Below, in pieces: positions 12,601 through 23,952 of a stretch of DNA of 64,000 nt. The stretch spans positions 89,684 through 153,683 of the forward strand of contig JAEUBA010000078.1 of NCBI GenBank assembly GCA_018257865.1, given 5' to 3'. The notes beneath the pieces are model-generated. The model was not told the origin of the DNA. It did not search any database and saw only the letters and a list, made by a program, of their open reading frames with translations. How positions within the stretch are numbered: the stretch's first letter is position 1; each line of letters opens with the position of its first letter. This DNA comes from Stereocaulon alpinum (taxonomy: Eukaryota; Ascomycota; Lecanoromycetes; Lecanorales; Stereocaulaceae). The translations under genes and the position numbers were made by a program.

Positions 12601-13203
12601 GAGGACGCTACTACAAAAGTCACCAAGGAACAGGAGCTTGCTACAGCAAAGGAGAGGAGACAAAAGCAGCATGCATTGGCCGCCGTAAAAGTCAGAGAGG
12701 CCGAGGAGACTCGAAGGTTGAATTTCGAGGAGGGCATCCAGACGCTGGATGAGGATGAGGTGGAAGGCCTGGGCGACCTCGATGCGTTTGTGGGAGCTCC
12801 CCTTCCTGGAGACGAGATCTTGGACGCGTTAATAGTATGTGGACCTTGGGACGCAATAGGAGGGAGGTGCAAGTGGAGAGTGAAACTGCAGCCTGGAACA
12901 GTGAAGAAGGGAAAGGCTGTAAGAGAAATTCTGCAGAAATGGGTCAGCGTGGTTACAGATCGGGAGAAGAAGAAACGGCCGGGTGCTGGAGAGGGCAATG
13001 AAACCATGATTGAAGAGGAGGAGGTGAGGATGAAAGAGGCGGAGTTGATTCGAGCTATCCGGGAGCCGGAAGTCATTGGTGTGGTTCCGGTTGGGAAAGT
13101 AAGGGTGGTTATGGGGGCGGGTGAGGCGAGTGGGAAGGGGAGAGGTGGTGGAAGAGCTGGGAAGGGGAAGAGGGGTGGGAAGGGGAGTAAGAGGCAGAGA
13201 TAG
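9670..13203 (+). CDS. RQC2: Ribosome quality control subunit 2 (NEMF/Rqc2/Tae2)
   Basis: Binds 60S subunits carrying stalled peptidyl-tRNA, recruits the Ltn1 ubiquitin ligase and adds C-terminal Ala/Thr tails. Three exons: 9670-9702, 9755-9823 and 9877-13203; introns of 52 and 53 nt; 1142 aa (yeast 1038). The start is set by the conserved N-terminus MKQRFSSLDVK, encoded by an 11-codon first exon. The NFACT-N (FbpA-like) domain holds Asp9 and the Asp96-Arg97 pair (VGTDRI), which match yeast Asp9, Asp98 and Arg99 needed for tailing. A coiled coil lies around 310-400, and the NFACT-R (DUF814) domain at about 548-700 includes ADLHGAASVIVKN and the HKNFLPP region. A long acidic/KE-rich linker follows, then an NFACT-C domain near 1000-1060 and an RG/K-rich tail (GKGRGGGRAGKGKRGGKG). 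It converges with SUA5, only 53 bp between stops. Confidence 0.95.
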
Positions 13204-13256
13204 CTTAGCAGGTAGAGACATTAAGAAGTTTATACCGAACCTATGGTTCTTTGTGG

Positions 13257-14735
13257 TTATAGGACGATTTCTGCTTCAGCTGCTTTGCGAAGCCTGTTCA
13301 TTACAGCTGCTGCAGCGTCGCCTTCGTTGTCATCTATGCCTTCCACGAAGATTGTATCTACGCCTTTCTGGTCAAGTTCTCGTAAGGCGGAGAACAAGCC
13401 CCGCGCTATATCTGCCGTGCTCTGGCCCAGCCCAACAGTCCAGACCTCGTAAATGTCTTGCTCGTTGTGATTGCTCAGTTCCACTCGGGAATACTGTGCA
13501 GAAGGGATGGGGACAGGCGTAAGTGACCGCATAATTTCTGCAATTGCCGGTTCTGAACCTTCACACTCCCTAACCTCATGGACCCTTCTATGACCATTGA
13601 TGACGTGACTGTTCACGGTTGAGGTAGAAGGCTTTCCTGGGATTCGGGATCCTGATTGCAGAAGCCCCTTTTGCCATGTCTTGGTCGTCAGAACGCCAAT
13701 TCTAGTCCCCTTTCCAAGGTATTTCTTTGCACAGTCCGCGTCCATCTGCCCACGGAATAGAAGCACTCTTGCATTTGGTGAATAGTGCTTATATTTCATC
13801 CCCGGCGCCCTCGGTATCCCCGTTTCAGCTCCATCCTTATATCCCACTTGCACATTCTCCCAGCCCGGACAACCTCTCAGCATATCAATGGACACACCCC
13901 CAGGCCTCAGTATGACTGGAGGGTTCACGAGACCGTCCACCACAGTACTTTCGACGCCCACGTCACATGGCCCTCCATCAAGTATCAGATCTATGCGTCC
14001 GGAGAGGTCATGAAGAACATGAGCGGCCGTGGTAGGGGATGGTTTCGAGGATGCATTTGCAGATGGAGCGGCAATAGGGACATTGGCAAGGTGAATGAGA
14101 GCAAGGGCGAGGGTTGATGACGGCATGCGAACAGCGACTGTAGGAAGAGACGCTGTTACTTCTGGAGCCAGCGGCGATGGTGTTGGCAAAGGGAGGAGTA
14201 TGGTAAGAGGCCCGGGCCAGAATCGTGATATCAGTGGGTAGTAAACAGGCGGTATAGGGTCTGGTGGAGTTACAAGACCCGACACAGAAGGGGTTTTGGG
14301 AGCAAGAAGTCTTCGGAGATTGGATAACGAGCTGATATGGATGATGAGAGGATTGTCCGAAGGTCTTCCCTTCGCACTGTAGATTCCACGTACGGCAGCG
14401 CTACGCGTCGCATCTGCCCCTAGACCATACACTGTTTCAGTGGGAAAAGCGACAGGTACATCAGTGTCTCGAAGTCGTGAGGCTGCCTCCTGCAGGTTTG
14501 CTGCATCGGGGCTGTCTTTTGAAGGTTCGATATACCAATCTCCTAAGAACGATTGCTCAGGACCGTCGAATACAAACCGGCCGATCGCAGACGCATCGGC
14601 CTGCAACACTCGGGTGCCGTGCTGTGTGTGCAAAGCAATCTCATGTGCTCCCGCCATAGTTGCTGCAAAATGTTTCCAGGAGTTGAGCATTCGAGGGCTT
14701 CGGAGGAAGCTTTGTGAATGTCGCAGGCCGGGCAA
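13257..14735 (-). CDS. SUA5: Threonylcarbamoyl-AMP synthase (YrdC/Sua5)
   Basis: Makes threonylcarbamoyl-AMP from Thr, bicarbonate and ATP, the first step of t6A formation at position 37 of ANN-decoding tRNAs. Single exon, 492 aa (yeast Sua5 426). The YrdC fold carries PTETVYGLGA at 98-107, the nucleotide/threonine-binding KGRPSDNP at 122-129, APSAN at 223-227 and VILRPGG near 274-280. The linker PGMKYKHYSP at 311-320 leads into the C-terminal Sua5 domain (about 325-485), which separates Sua5 from the single-domain TsaC/YrdC. The first 26 residues are basic and hydroxylated with few acids (RHSQSFLRSPRMLNSWKHF), like a mitochondrial presequence; Met16 and Met27 are later in-frame starts, so both mitochondrial and cytosolic forms are possible. 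Confidence 0.93.
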   Translation of the reverse strand: MPGLRHSQSFLRSPRMLNSWKHFAATMAGAHEIALHTQHGTRVLQADASAIGRFVFDGPEQSFLGDWYIEPSKDSPDAANLQEAASRLRDTDVPVAFPTETVYGLGADATRSAAVRGIYSAKGRPSDNPLIIHISSLSNLRRLLAPKTPSVSGLVTPPDPIPPVYYPLISRFWPGPLTILLPLPTPSPLAPEVTASLPTVAVRMPSSTLALALIHLANVPIAAPSANASSKPSPTTAAHVLHDLSGRIDLILDGGPCDVGVESTVVDGLVNPPVILRPGGVSIDMLRGCPGWENVQVGYKDGAETGIPRAPGMKYKHYSPNARVLLFRGQMDADCAKKYLGKGTRIGVLTTKTWQKGLLQSGSRIPGKPSTSTVNSHVINGHRRVHEVRECEGSEPAIAEIMRSLTPVPIPSAQYSRVELSNHNEQDIYEVWTVGLGQSTADIARGLFSALRELDQKGVDTIFVEGIDDNEGDAAAAVMNRLRKAAEAEIVL

Positions 14736-15518
14736 TGAATACGCCTCCAGGGCTTCAAACTGATATGGCTGTCATATCAGAGATCAGGTTTGAGGTGATG
14801 TCGTTAGGTTCAATATGGGTTCGTTGGAACCGGTCTCCGTAGATGTGACTCAATCAGGCGCTTTGTGGCAACAAGGAAAGCAGCACCGTAGAACGAAATA
14901 CTGATGACTTCGTTGAGTTGACATGTAGGCGAAGGATACATTTGATATTACTAGCTTCAGCTCAGTATGATATAAAGTGCGCGCGAGTGATGTTGGTAGC
15001 CGAAGCTCAACGACGAAGGAAAATTCTCGCCTTGCAAGGCTGGGCCGCGCTTGGCGCCGACTAAGGTACGGAGCCTCCCGATCTGCAAAGATATTGCCGA
15101 TCTATGCCTGAATCAATATCCTATGTACTTGACAGTGAGTAGGAGATATTTGGTGTTCTGGGTCTCAGGGCCATGCAGACCCCATGTTACCAGTCATCAG
15201 CCGCACGTCCTCAGCCATCTTCGAACATCTCGCAGTTCAAGCAGCCAGGACGGAAGGGGTAGAGACTACTGTAAAGTCCCGACTTTCGCACTACCTGCAC
15301 GGGAGCTATAGCATTGATTAGGCGCATACTATTGTATATTCAGGGACACACTATGCTTCTCCGCATCCTCGAAGTCATTCAAATCATGAACATCGAGTAG
15401 TGCAGAGCCCCGAAAGGCAAGACCACTGATTACCAGATCAATTCAGGTATCTTCGCAGTTGCCTTGTTAGAGGTGGTATGTATAACAGCTGTCATTTATC
15501 ATGAAGGAGCCTGTCATT
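14736..15518. other. Intergenic region between COG4 and SUA5
   Basis: 783 bp between two genes on the same strand. A frame at 15,051-15,311 (+) has no recognisable domain. It should contain the SUA5 promoter and the COG4 3' UTR; no specific site is recognised. Confidence 0.5.
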
Positions 15519-18025
15519 TCACCTCCGATTCCTGCTTCTCACCATCGCACGAGCCCGCGTACGCTCTTCATGATCGATCTTCCAATCCATACCATCATCT
15601 TGCGATAAGTCCTCCAACTCCTCCCACTCATCTGTCTCCATGTTCATGACAAGGCAGATCTGTGTGCACCTCGCAAAAGCGTCCCTCAACCCATATCGCC
15701 TTCCCTGGACGACAATACTGACGATGCTTGCAATGTCTCGCTCTAGCCGTACAGCTCCCAAGTCATCCAGCCGTTCGTAGTAGCTCCATATTCGCTTCTC
15801 CAACACCTCACTCAGATACGAGATAATTGTTGCAAGGAGTCTCTCGTAATTTCTTTCCGTCAGTATCCTCATAACAGGCTTGGTTAAGATGTCCCAACCC
15901 CTCTGGAAATGGTATTGCACTGCGTTGTCCGGTGAGATCTCTCTGTCCTCGCCCTCCGCTTCCCGACTCAAGTCTTCGAGCTCCTGTTGAGTCATCTGGT
16001 AGTCGACATCGCGAAATGTATCTGCGAGTATTGGCCGTAAGCGAGGCTTCATGACATTCTTGAACATTACCACTGTGCCGTCGCTGATCAGTTCTGACGT
16101 CTTGCCTTCAAAGCTATTTCGTAAAGACTTGAGCGAGTTCGCGACGATGACAGCTTCATTTTCCAATGGGAATAGTGCCGCTAACGATCCAGATAGAGGG
16201 TGTGCGCTTCCAGTTCCAGGTTGTGTACTGGTGTTCACCTCAATACGAGATTGAACAATGCGTTTGACATAATCCGTTGCAACGTCAAGGTTGTTCATGA
16301 GTACCAGAAATGCTATGATAGTCTGCTCTGGAGGTGGGGCTCCTTGTATAGTAGCCTTAGGATAGCTTTCGTCCCGCATCTTCCTCTGAATCATACCAAT
16401 GAAGTCGGAACCAAGCACTCTGGCGAGGGTGGGAATAACGCTTGAGATAACAGCTTTTTGAGAGGTTGTAAGTGACCTTTCAATTACTTGGTTCACAATG
16501 TACATCACATCATCGACAGCAGAAGTGATGTGGGGCGGATTAGAAGGTATGGTCTGTTTCGGGTTCAGACTGAGGTCGGAGGGCTGTTCGTCCAATTGAA
16601 ACGCCTTTTCCACGGATCTTCGAAAGAAAAACGTAGTCATGACGTTGAAAGGCGTGATGAGCCGATCGGCTACCTTTCTCCTCAGGCTTGAATGTTCTAG
16701 TACCGGCGGAATCGTCAACTCTTGCGTGTCGTCTCTTGAAGGCTCCTGGTAATATTAGCATACTATATTCTGTTCCGAAAGTTCCACTATACCTTGCATT
16801 TGTCGGCTATGAACCGCGAATATAGCGACCAGCGACCCAGCATCACGGCGGTCTCGCTCAAGATGCCATCGATTTCCTTCATGTCAACGCTTTCATCTTC
16901 AGGAGTCTGCCGTTCTGCTATAGAGCCTTTCTTGGCTGGGGATCCAGCTCGAGGGGTCCCACTTCTCGCTGGCTGTTGGGGAAGGAAGCTTTGTACAAGG
17001 AAAGTGAATGCATAAGATCTGATGTCGGTAAGTTTGCGGTCGATGTTGCGTTCATCGCCCCAAGTGTCGAGCACAATGCCACCTTGCACATCCGCCTCAA
17101 GCTGTAGTCTTTCTATAACTTTGACCATCCGTCCAGGGCCGTAATGGCGCTCAACAAGGCTGCCGTGGTGTTCCACGATCTGTGCAATGTGCTCAAACAA
17201 TTTCGTTAACGCGTTGGCATAGAAGAAGCCTTCGTTGCGCTGGCTTCCCCCAGTCCCAGCATTCAAATTCGCGCGTGCTCGAGATGCAACGCCCTGACAG
17301 ACGTAACGACCGTAGACGTCAAGGCCAACCTCAGGTTTCCCAATAAGTGGAAACAATTTGAAAAAACGAGTAACTTTGCCTCCATTGCCCTCTCGCGCAG
17401 CCTTTTCGAACTCTCGAAGGAAAAGCCCACGTAGTGACTCTGCCGCATGCTCCAAGGTAACGATGGGAGGATCAGGGACCTCGGCGGTGGGAACGATTTC
17501 TTCGGCGAAGGATCCATTGATTATGTCCTTTGGAATCTTAAAAGCGCGGTTTAAGTACCCAGCGGCGGTTTCCCAATCCTGGGGAGCGCCCATGGAGCCA
17601 GTAACTCCAAGAACACAAGCCTTCAGCTCAGCGACCTGTTCTACAACATCCAAAGTACTTTTCACTCTAGCTTGCTCAAGATCAAGCCGTTTCACAGCAC
17701 TAGATATGCGCGTCGCCGTAGAAGCCGCGTTGGACAAAATGCCATTACTTATGGACCTTGTTGCGACTGCCTGCGATCCTATTTGAGCACGAAGAATATC
17801 TAAACGACCAAGCTCACGTGTAAGATCCCTTTGTGAAGCTATCAAGGTGTCGAGACGGGAAGTAATCGAAAGCTCCTTCTCGCTCAGCTGAGCCAGGCTT
17901 CTCTTGATTTCGGCAATCGAGCTTGCTTCGTATACGGTAGTACTCGAAACCACCTCATCCTTGTCGTGGTCACCTTTAAATTGGTTCTTGAAGCCATTTA
18001 TAGATCGGTAATGCAATCTTGACAT
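15519..18025 (-). CDS. COG4: Conserved oligomeric Golgi complex subunit 4
   Basis: Lobe A subunit of the COG tether, which docks retrograde vesicles at the Golgi and binds the SNARE Sed5/Syntaxin 5 and the SM protein Sly1. Two exons, 18025-16793 and 16745-15519; the 47-nt intron begins GTATAG and ends CCAG. The product is 819 aa (human 785). The N-terminal third is a coiled coil (about 30-130) with the pattern SLAQLSEKELSITSRLDTLIASQRDLTRELGRLD. A Cog4 core follows, including EFEKAAREGNGGKVTRFFKLFPLIGKPEVGLDVYGRYVC and the IDGILSETAVMLGRWSLYSRFI block before the intron. A Thr/Pro-rich insert (about 365-390, RSGTPRAGSPAKKGS) is probably a regulated loop. The C-terminal domain runs to the stop. 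It shares a 395-bp divergent promoter with the sirtuin gene. Confidence 0.92.
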
Positions 18026-18420
18026 CTCAAGATAAGAGAACTGAACGATCTGTATGTGTTTTGAATGTTGTGGAGAGACTTTGAGCAGCGGCTATGCCGA
18101 CAATTCGGAATTCAAGATAATATGGCCCAATAGGTAAAGCTAGGCTCTGCATGGCCACAGCTCGGCACTAAGTCCGCTTATACCCGAAAAGTACGCGTAT
18201 TGAGTCACACATCCCCAGTACGAGTACACTGATGTCGTAATACTCGTCCAGATCCTGCAAGTCGCAGCCCCATGGTCAACGTTCACATCGTCGAATACTA
18301 AGCCGTATGAATACCACAAATACTACAGAAGCCCAACAGTCCAATCTCACGGTAATTATAGGTCGTCGAGGAAGAGAGCGGCGCTCAAAGCCTACCCAAG
18401 GCAGACAGCGAAGACTCAAG
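18026..18420. promoter_or_regulatory. Divergent COG4/HST2 promoter region
   Basis: 395 bp between start codons. An in-frame ATG at 18307 would add 38 basic residues to the sirtuin, but the conserved family N-terminus begins at 18421, so I treat 18307-18420 as leader. No transcription-factor site is recognised with confidence. Confidence 0.5.
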
Positions 18421-19725
18421 ATGGGACAAGAGCAATCGTCCCCTATCGACGAAAGCATACCACCTCAGACTCTCAAGGATAGATCAGTGGAGTCTGTTGC
18501 GAATTACATAAGGGATGGGCATGCGAAGAACATCGTGGTGATGGTGGGTTCGGGCGGCCACATACAAGGCTAGGGGACTATTGGCTGATCATGTATCACG
18601 TTTTGATGGCAGGTTGGGGCCGGTGTCAGCACCTCCGCCGGCATTCCAGACTTCCGATCACCAGAAACAGGGTTGTACTCCAATTTGGCCAGACTCAACC
18701 TCCCCTACCCCGAAGCTGTGTTCGACATCTCATTTTTCCGGAATAACCCGCTTCCATTCTACACTCTCGCACACGAGCTATACCCTGGTAAATACCGGCC
18801 TACAATTTCGCATTCATTTGTTCGTTTGCTGTCTGATAAGGGCCTTTTGTTGAAATTGTTCACCCAGAACATTGATTGTCTGGACAGGGAAGCTGGCGTG
18901 CCAGATGACAAAATCGTAGAGGCTCATGGGAGTTTTGCTCTTCAGCGCTGCATAGAATGCAAAACTCCCTATCCTGAAGATATGATGAAGCAGGCAGTGA
19001 GCAAGCGCATTGTCCCTCACTGCCTCACACCTCAGTGTAATGGGTTGGTCAAGCCCGATATTGTGTTCTTTGGTGAACAGCTACCGGAGAACTTTCACAG
19101 AAATCGATCGTTACCAAGCACTGCAGATTTGTGCATTGTTATGGGCACCAGCTTGACGGTGCAACCTTTTGCAAGTTTACCCAGCTTTTGCTCTGAGGAA
19201 GTCCCAAGAGTTCTCATCAATATGGAGCGAGTCGGCGGACTAGGTACTCGTGCAGACGATGTCCTTATTCTAGGTGATTGCGATGCTGGAGTTCGCAAAC
19301 TCGCAGCAGCCTTAGAATGGGAAGAGGAGCTTGAGCGCGTATGGCAGGAGACAAATCGGGAGCCAAATGACAAGAAGGAAGTCTCTGACACGCCAAAAAA
19401 GAGTAAAGATGAGAACCTTGACGACCAGATCACTCAATTGACTAAAGAAGTTGATGAGTCCTTGAAAATTCAGGATGAGCACACCTTGTGGCTCCGAGAG
19501 CAATTAGCAGAGAAAGAAGAGGAGCGGAGCAATGCAAATGCAGCTGCGAGCCCTGCTAAACTGGTTTCTATGGTGCAACTCAAAGCTGATACATCAAATG
19601 TAACGGACAAAGAAAGCCCAGAGGCAAGAACGCCACCAGAGTCAGGATTTCCTCCACCTGCCGAATCAAATAGGGACTCTTTAGCTAACACACCGCTCAC
19701 CGGAATTGGGAAACCCTCTCTCTAG
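18421..19725 (+). CDS. HST2: NAD+-dependent protein deacetylase, Hst2/SIRT2 type
   Basis: Class I sirtuin that removes acetyl groups from lysines (histone H4K16 and cytosolic targets), releasing nicotinamide and O-acetyl-ADP-ribose. Two exons, 18421-18543 and 18613-19725; the 69-nt intron has a GTGGGT donor and a GGCAG acceptor and falls inside the NAD loop, joining M41 to V42. The product is 411 aa. Residues seen: VGAGVSTSAGIPDFRS at 42-57, QNID at 126-129, catalytic His146 in EAHGSF, zinc cysteines 154/157 (C-x2-C) and 178/183 (C-x4-C), then LVKPDIVFFGE and the MGTSLTVQPFASLP block. The tail from about residue 290 is charged, with a coiled coil, as in Hst2 and unlike nuclear Sir2. The N-terminus MGQEQSS fits an N-myristoylation signal (Gly2, Ser6). 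Confidence 0.92.
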
Positions 19726-20152
19726 CGTCGGCCGATCGATCATTCAATTGTATGAATTACAAAATCCTTACATGTTCAGAGTATATTTAGAGTCGCGTAC
19801 GCACTGATAGGTTGTCAGAGAGTATCGGTGCTGCTTTGACACGAGTTGCAACCATACGCTCTTTCCATTCCAGCAGCCCCATCTTCCCCCTACAGGGATT
19901 GGGTCAACTTGATATTGGGTCGCAGTTTCCCCTTTCGCAATTGTCTAAATGACAAGAGTCTATCTCTGTCCTGACAGCTCACCCTTTGCCTTACAGGTAT
20001 TTTCACCCATTGCTCGTCAAGACATATATTCTACTCGCAAGGGTGTTAGCAAACATTCTTATACATTCATTAGAATCGATACTTCTACAGCTGGGTCCCG
20101 GTACAGTTTCCCATCGTACCGTCGTTGTAAACGGCCTCAACATCAGCATAAC
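19726..20152. other. Intergenic region HST2 to NDR kinase
   Basis: 427 bp. The open frame of the kinase first exon extends upstream to an ATG at 19949, but that extension has no domain and a low-complexity sequence, so I treat it as leader; a longer N-terminus is possible. Confidence 0.45.
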
Positions 20153-23100
20153 ATGCTAACCACTGCACCGGGCACAATGGGGAATGCCAAAAGAAAGTGG
20201 CGTTGGAGCTCCAAGGGTTTGTTAGGCTCCAAAGCTCCTAGCAAGGTCATTATTCTTGATCACATACCACTTCATATGCATGATGGTGCTGGGGACCAAT
20301 TCGCCCTTGATATGTCACTAGATGGGTGCGAAACCGAGGATGGGAACCCAAGAACAGGGGTTGCAGCAAAGATGCGGCGAAATGGCTCGAGACTCCTGTC
20401 GATTGTAGGATGGCAGAGGAGTAGTGGTCAGTGTGTCTTATCCAGCCTATTAACGACATGCTAATAACGTTAATAAGCAGGCGCTCGGTTCGCCAAGAAA
20501 TCTTCTAACGCTCCCAGCGAACGGGACGTTGCTTTGGCTCTCGCCAAGGACGCTGTGTCCTCTCCCATCCCAATGGGCCAGCCTAGGAACGCTTTCTGCA
20601 CTCCGAAGCAGAATGATCCATCTTCTGAGAAGACGGGTTCTGTCTTCCTGGTACAGGAAACCCCAACGCCCCGGCGTCCTTCTCTTGCAGAGACTGAAGT
20701 GGAGCATATCGCTATCGCCGACAGGCCAAAGCTCTTGCACAGGCTAAGCCAGTCTCACCTGAACTCTGCAGCGACACTCGTTAAGCCCAAAGAAATACTG
20801 GGGCTCAAGCAGAGCAAGTCCAATTCTACCTTTGCTCACCAGCTTTCTCACAAGCTTTCCTCGACATTTGGAAACCCCACTATCGTTCATCGGCCAAACC
20901 TCCGGACAAGACCTGCTCTTCTCTCCATGCGTGAAGACCCTTCAATAGTAACAGGAATCCAGAGCAACCAAGAGCTCAGCCCGGCAAGCACAGCTCCCTC
21001 TAGCTTCAATTACAGCGGCAGCGTTTCTGCGGGTGATCCGTCAACAGGAAAGACGTCTCTTGAGTCCAACGTCACTTCTTTGCACTCTGTCATAACCCTT
21101 GATCCTAAAGACAAGAGCAACGATTCAGCGGTCGTTGCTGTAGCCACAGAGATCGTTCGCGAAAAGCCACTAACACCAATTCAGGAAGCACCGTTGATCA
21201 TCACGCCCACAATAGTTACTGTCGAGACTACGGCAAACGCCAAGATCTTTTTCGAAACGTACTTCAACTCCTTGCTGGCAGGTCACGCGAGCCCCCGCTC
21301 GCTAAGACGCAATGACCTCGAAATACGACTTGCATCACAATCTCTGCCAGAAGAGCAACGTCAGCAAGAGCGTTCTGCATGGGCAGGCCTTGAGAGCGAG
21401 CATCTGCGGCATAGTCGAGTCTTAAAGGGTAAGACCAATCAGATGTGCAAGGGCTCAGGTATTTCAGTTGCAGGCTATGAAGTTGTGAGAATTCTGGGTA
21501 AGGGTAGCTTCGGAGTTGTGAGACTGGTCCGCGAAAGGGACACTGCACCCAATAGCCCTTATCTGATGGGCTCTGCGCTGCCGAAGGTCCCAGTTCGGAA
21601 ATCAGCATCCCGTGAGGAGTCCACTAACCGGCGTACAACGGCCATTGAAACTTTGAGGGCTACATTGGAAGGGCAGAAGATCACACAAAAATGGAGTCTC
21701 CAGAAACCCAGAAAGGCAGTCTACGCGATGAAGGTCATTCGCAAATCGGATATGCTTCGAAACTGCCAAGAAGGTCATTTGCGCGCCGAACGCGACTTTC
21801 TTGTTGCATCAGAGAATTCTCCATGGGTGGTGCCACTTATGGCCAGCTTTCAAGACATCACGAACCTCTACTTGGTGATGGAGTACATGGTTGGCGGTGA
21901 TTTCCTTGGCCTTCTTTTCCGCAAAGATATACTTAAAGAGAGGCATGCAAGATGGTACATCGCTGAAATGATCCTTTGCGTGGAAGAGTCTCACAGACTT
22001 CGATGGATACATCGAGATATAAAGCCTGACAACTTTCTGATATCCGCCTCCGGCCATCTTAAGATTTCCGACTTTGGACTTGCGTTCGACGGTCATTGGG
22101 CACACGACCAGCGATACTTCAAGAACCATCGGCAGTCTCTGATGGAAAAACTTGGCATCGAAGTCAAAGGCGATTCGCAAGACCAGGAAGAGGATGCTTC
22201 CAAAGATGCGAAGGTCAACCTAGCTAATATTCTTACCGGGCGAAATGGACGCCACGACAACGAAAAAGCCCAGCTTGATGGCCCCAGCGAGAACGAGTCG
22301 ATCTTGCAGTGGAGAAATCGCCATGGTAAGAGAAGACTAGCCATGAGCGTGGTTGGTACCAGTCAGTACATGGCACCGGAAGTCGTACGTGGTGATCCGT
22401 ACGATGGGCGTTGTGATTGGTGGAGCATTGGTATCATTCTTTATGAGGTAAGTGGAGCACTTCAATGACTACCTACCGAATACCGGCTCATTTCTGCCGC
22501 AGTGTCTCTATGGCTTTACGCCATTTGTCTGTGACAAGAGGGAGGAAACCAAAGAGAAGATTCTTGTAAGGCCATGCCAATGGTTGCGATATGCAATTTC
22601 TGACACACCCAGAACAATGCCAAGACCTTAATATTCCCGGATGAACGCGAGGTTGATAGAAAGGAGAAGGTGTCGTTCGATGCCATGGAGCTCATCAACA
22701 GCCTCCTACAGGAAAAGGAGCATAGACTTTGCTCAAAGAAGTACCGACTCAATGACTTTCAGCACTCGAAACGTACTCCTGGTCAACTCATCGCAAGGCG
22801 TGCAGACCCCCTGGCTCAAGATTATCAAGGCAATTACGTCTATCCGGATGATGCAACCGACCTCAAGGCCCACCGCTTCTTCCGCCGCATCTCATGGGAC
22901 CGTCTTCATCTAACAAGGCCTCCATTTGTTCCAGACGTGAGCGGCCGTGAGGACACTAAATACTTTGATGAGGACGAGCCTATCAGCGATGTAGACGATG
23001 CAGCTAGTCACTCCGATCTTCCAGAAGCGTCAGACCAAGGAATACCGGATGCTGTGCCTGAGACTGCGACTGTGACGCAGGTCGATGGCGCGCCATGTCA

Positions 23101-23362
23101 TGACGCCACCCTCGGGGGTCCGGCCAATGGTGACCCTCTCATTGGGAACAACGGACGAAAAGGAGCGGGCAAAGTCAAAGAGAGAAAGAGACCCCGCGAT
23201 AAGGTTCTAAGAGACAGAGAAGTCGGCAGGAAAGCACTAGACATTCGCAAAAAGGGGGCATTCGTTGGCTACACCTATCGGAGGCCCCAGATTCTTTCCT
23301 TTGAGGAGGAACGAGGACGACCGCGCACTGCGAGGAGGAGCCTGCTTCCAAGTTTCGACTAA
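20153..23362 (+). CDS. NDR/LATS-type AGC serine/threonine kinase
   Basis: Four exons: 20153-20426, 20481-22447, 22503-22565 and 22613-23362 (introns 54, 55 and 47 nt), giving 1017 aa from this start; ATGs at 19949 and 20177 are alternatives. The first 340 residues are Ser/Thr/Pro-rich. A MOB-binding N-terminal regulatory region is at 346-406 (FFETYFNSLL, RSLRRNDLE, EHLRHSRVL). Catalytic residues: glycine loop GKGSFG 431-436, Lys509 in YAMKVIRKSDM, HRDIKPDN with Asp604, DFG Asp622. About 90 residues separate DFG from the activation loop SVVGTSQYMAPE (Ser714); such an insert is the NDR/LATS hallmark. The C-terminal hydrophobic motif FVGYTY is at 985-990 (Thr989). Activation is expected through a MOB partner and a Ste20-like kinase at Thr989. 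It differs from Cot1/Cbk1 and Dbf2/SidB in its loop (TSQYM for TPDYI) and long tails, so it is probably the third NDR-family kinase of filamentous fungi. Confidence 0.88.
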
Positions 23363-23945
23363 CCCGAGATTGAGATAAATGGTATAAGACCTGGTCATGC
23401 GGAAGACACTGATTTCAGCTTTGTGTATGCCTGTATCATTTCATGCACTTGCTTGTTCCAGTTTTCGAGACTGTTTGAGAGCTGGCTTCCAGGTCCGCTG
23501 GGGGGTCCAGGGTGCTCTGCATTCTGTGCGTTTGGTTGAGGCTTTTAGAGCCAAAGTCGACTACTCCTCGCGTTTCAATTACTCGCTAGCTCTAAAGGAT
23601 ACACTTGAAAGATGACTTGATGCCAGCGTCGCCCATGTGACTGGCTGCTTGAGTCTTCGGCCACCCTTGTATCTTCACTGTAGTTGAATTTGTAGCCACA
23701 TCGCAAAAGCACTATTCCGCTTAGTTGCCGTGGCAAGTCAATTTGTAGTTGTACTTGATGCTGCTTGTAATTGTCTAAGAGCCTTTGCGATTACAGATGT
23801 CCCTCACAAAGGCTTTCTGGTTGCGAGCCGAATAATGGGTAAGCCACAACGGAAGCCAGGACAATATGCACTACGAGAAAAATCAAACGACTACAGTACT
23901 CTACAATTCTAATTCAGTCAAAGCCTATTCCAAACTGCAAGCTCC
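23363..23945. other. Kinase 3' flank, no gene seen
   Basis: About 580 bp with normal base composition. Small frames at 23,397-23,615, 23,730-23,912 and 23,866-24,114 (all +) are unrecognised and probably chance. Confidence 0.45.
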
Positions 23946-23952
23946 TACTTCT

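Noticed and set aside
12351..13076. 241-codon minus-strand frame
   Set aside because: Ser/Pro-rich mirror of the Lys/Glu/Arg-rich tail of RQC2 on the other strand; a shadow.
18307..18420. Upstream in-frame start of the sirtuin
   Set aside because: The added 38 residues are basic low-complexity and the conserved family N-terminus begins at 18421; kept only as an alternative.
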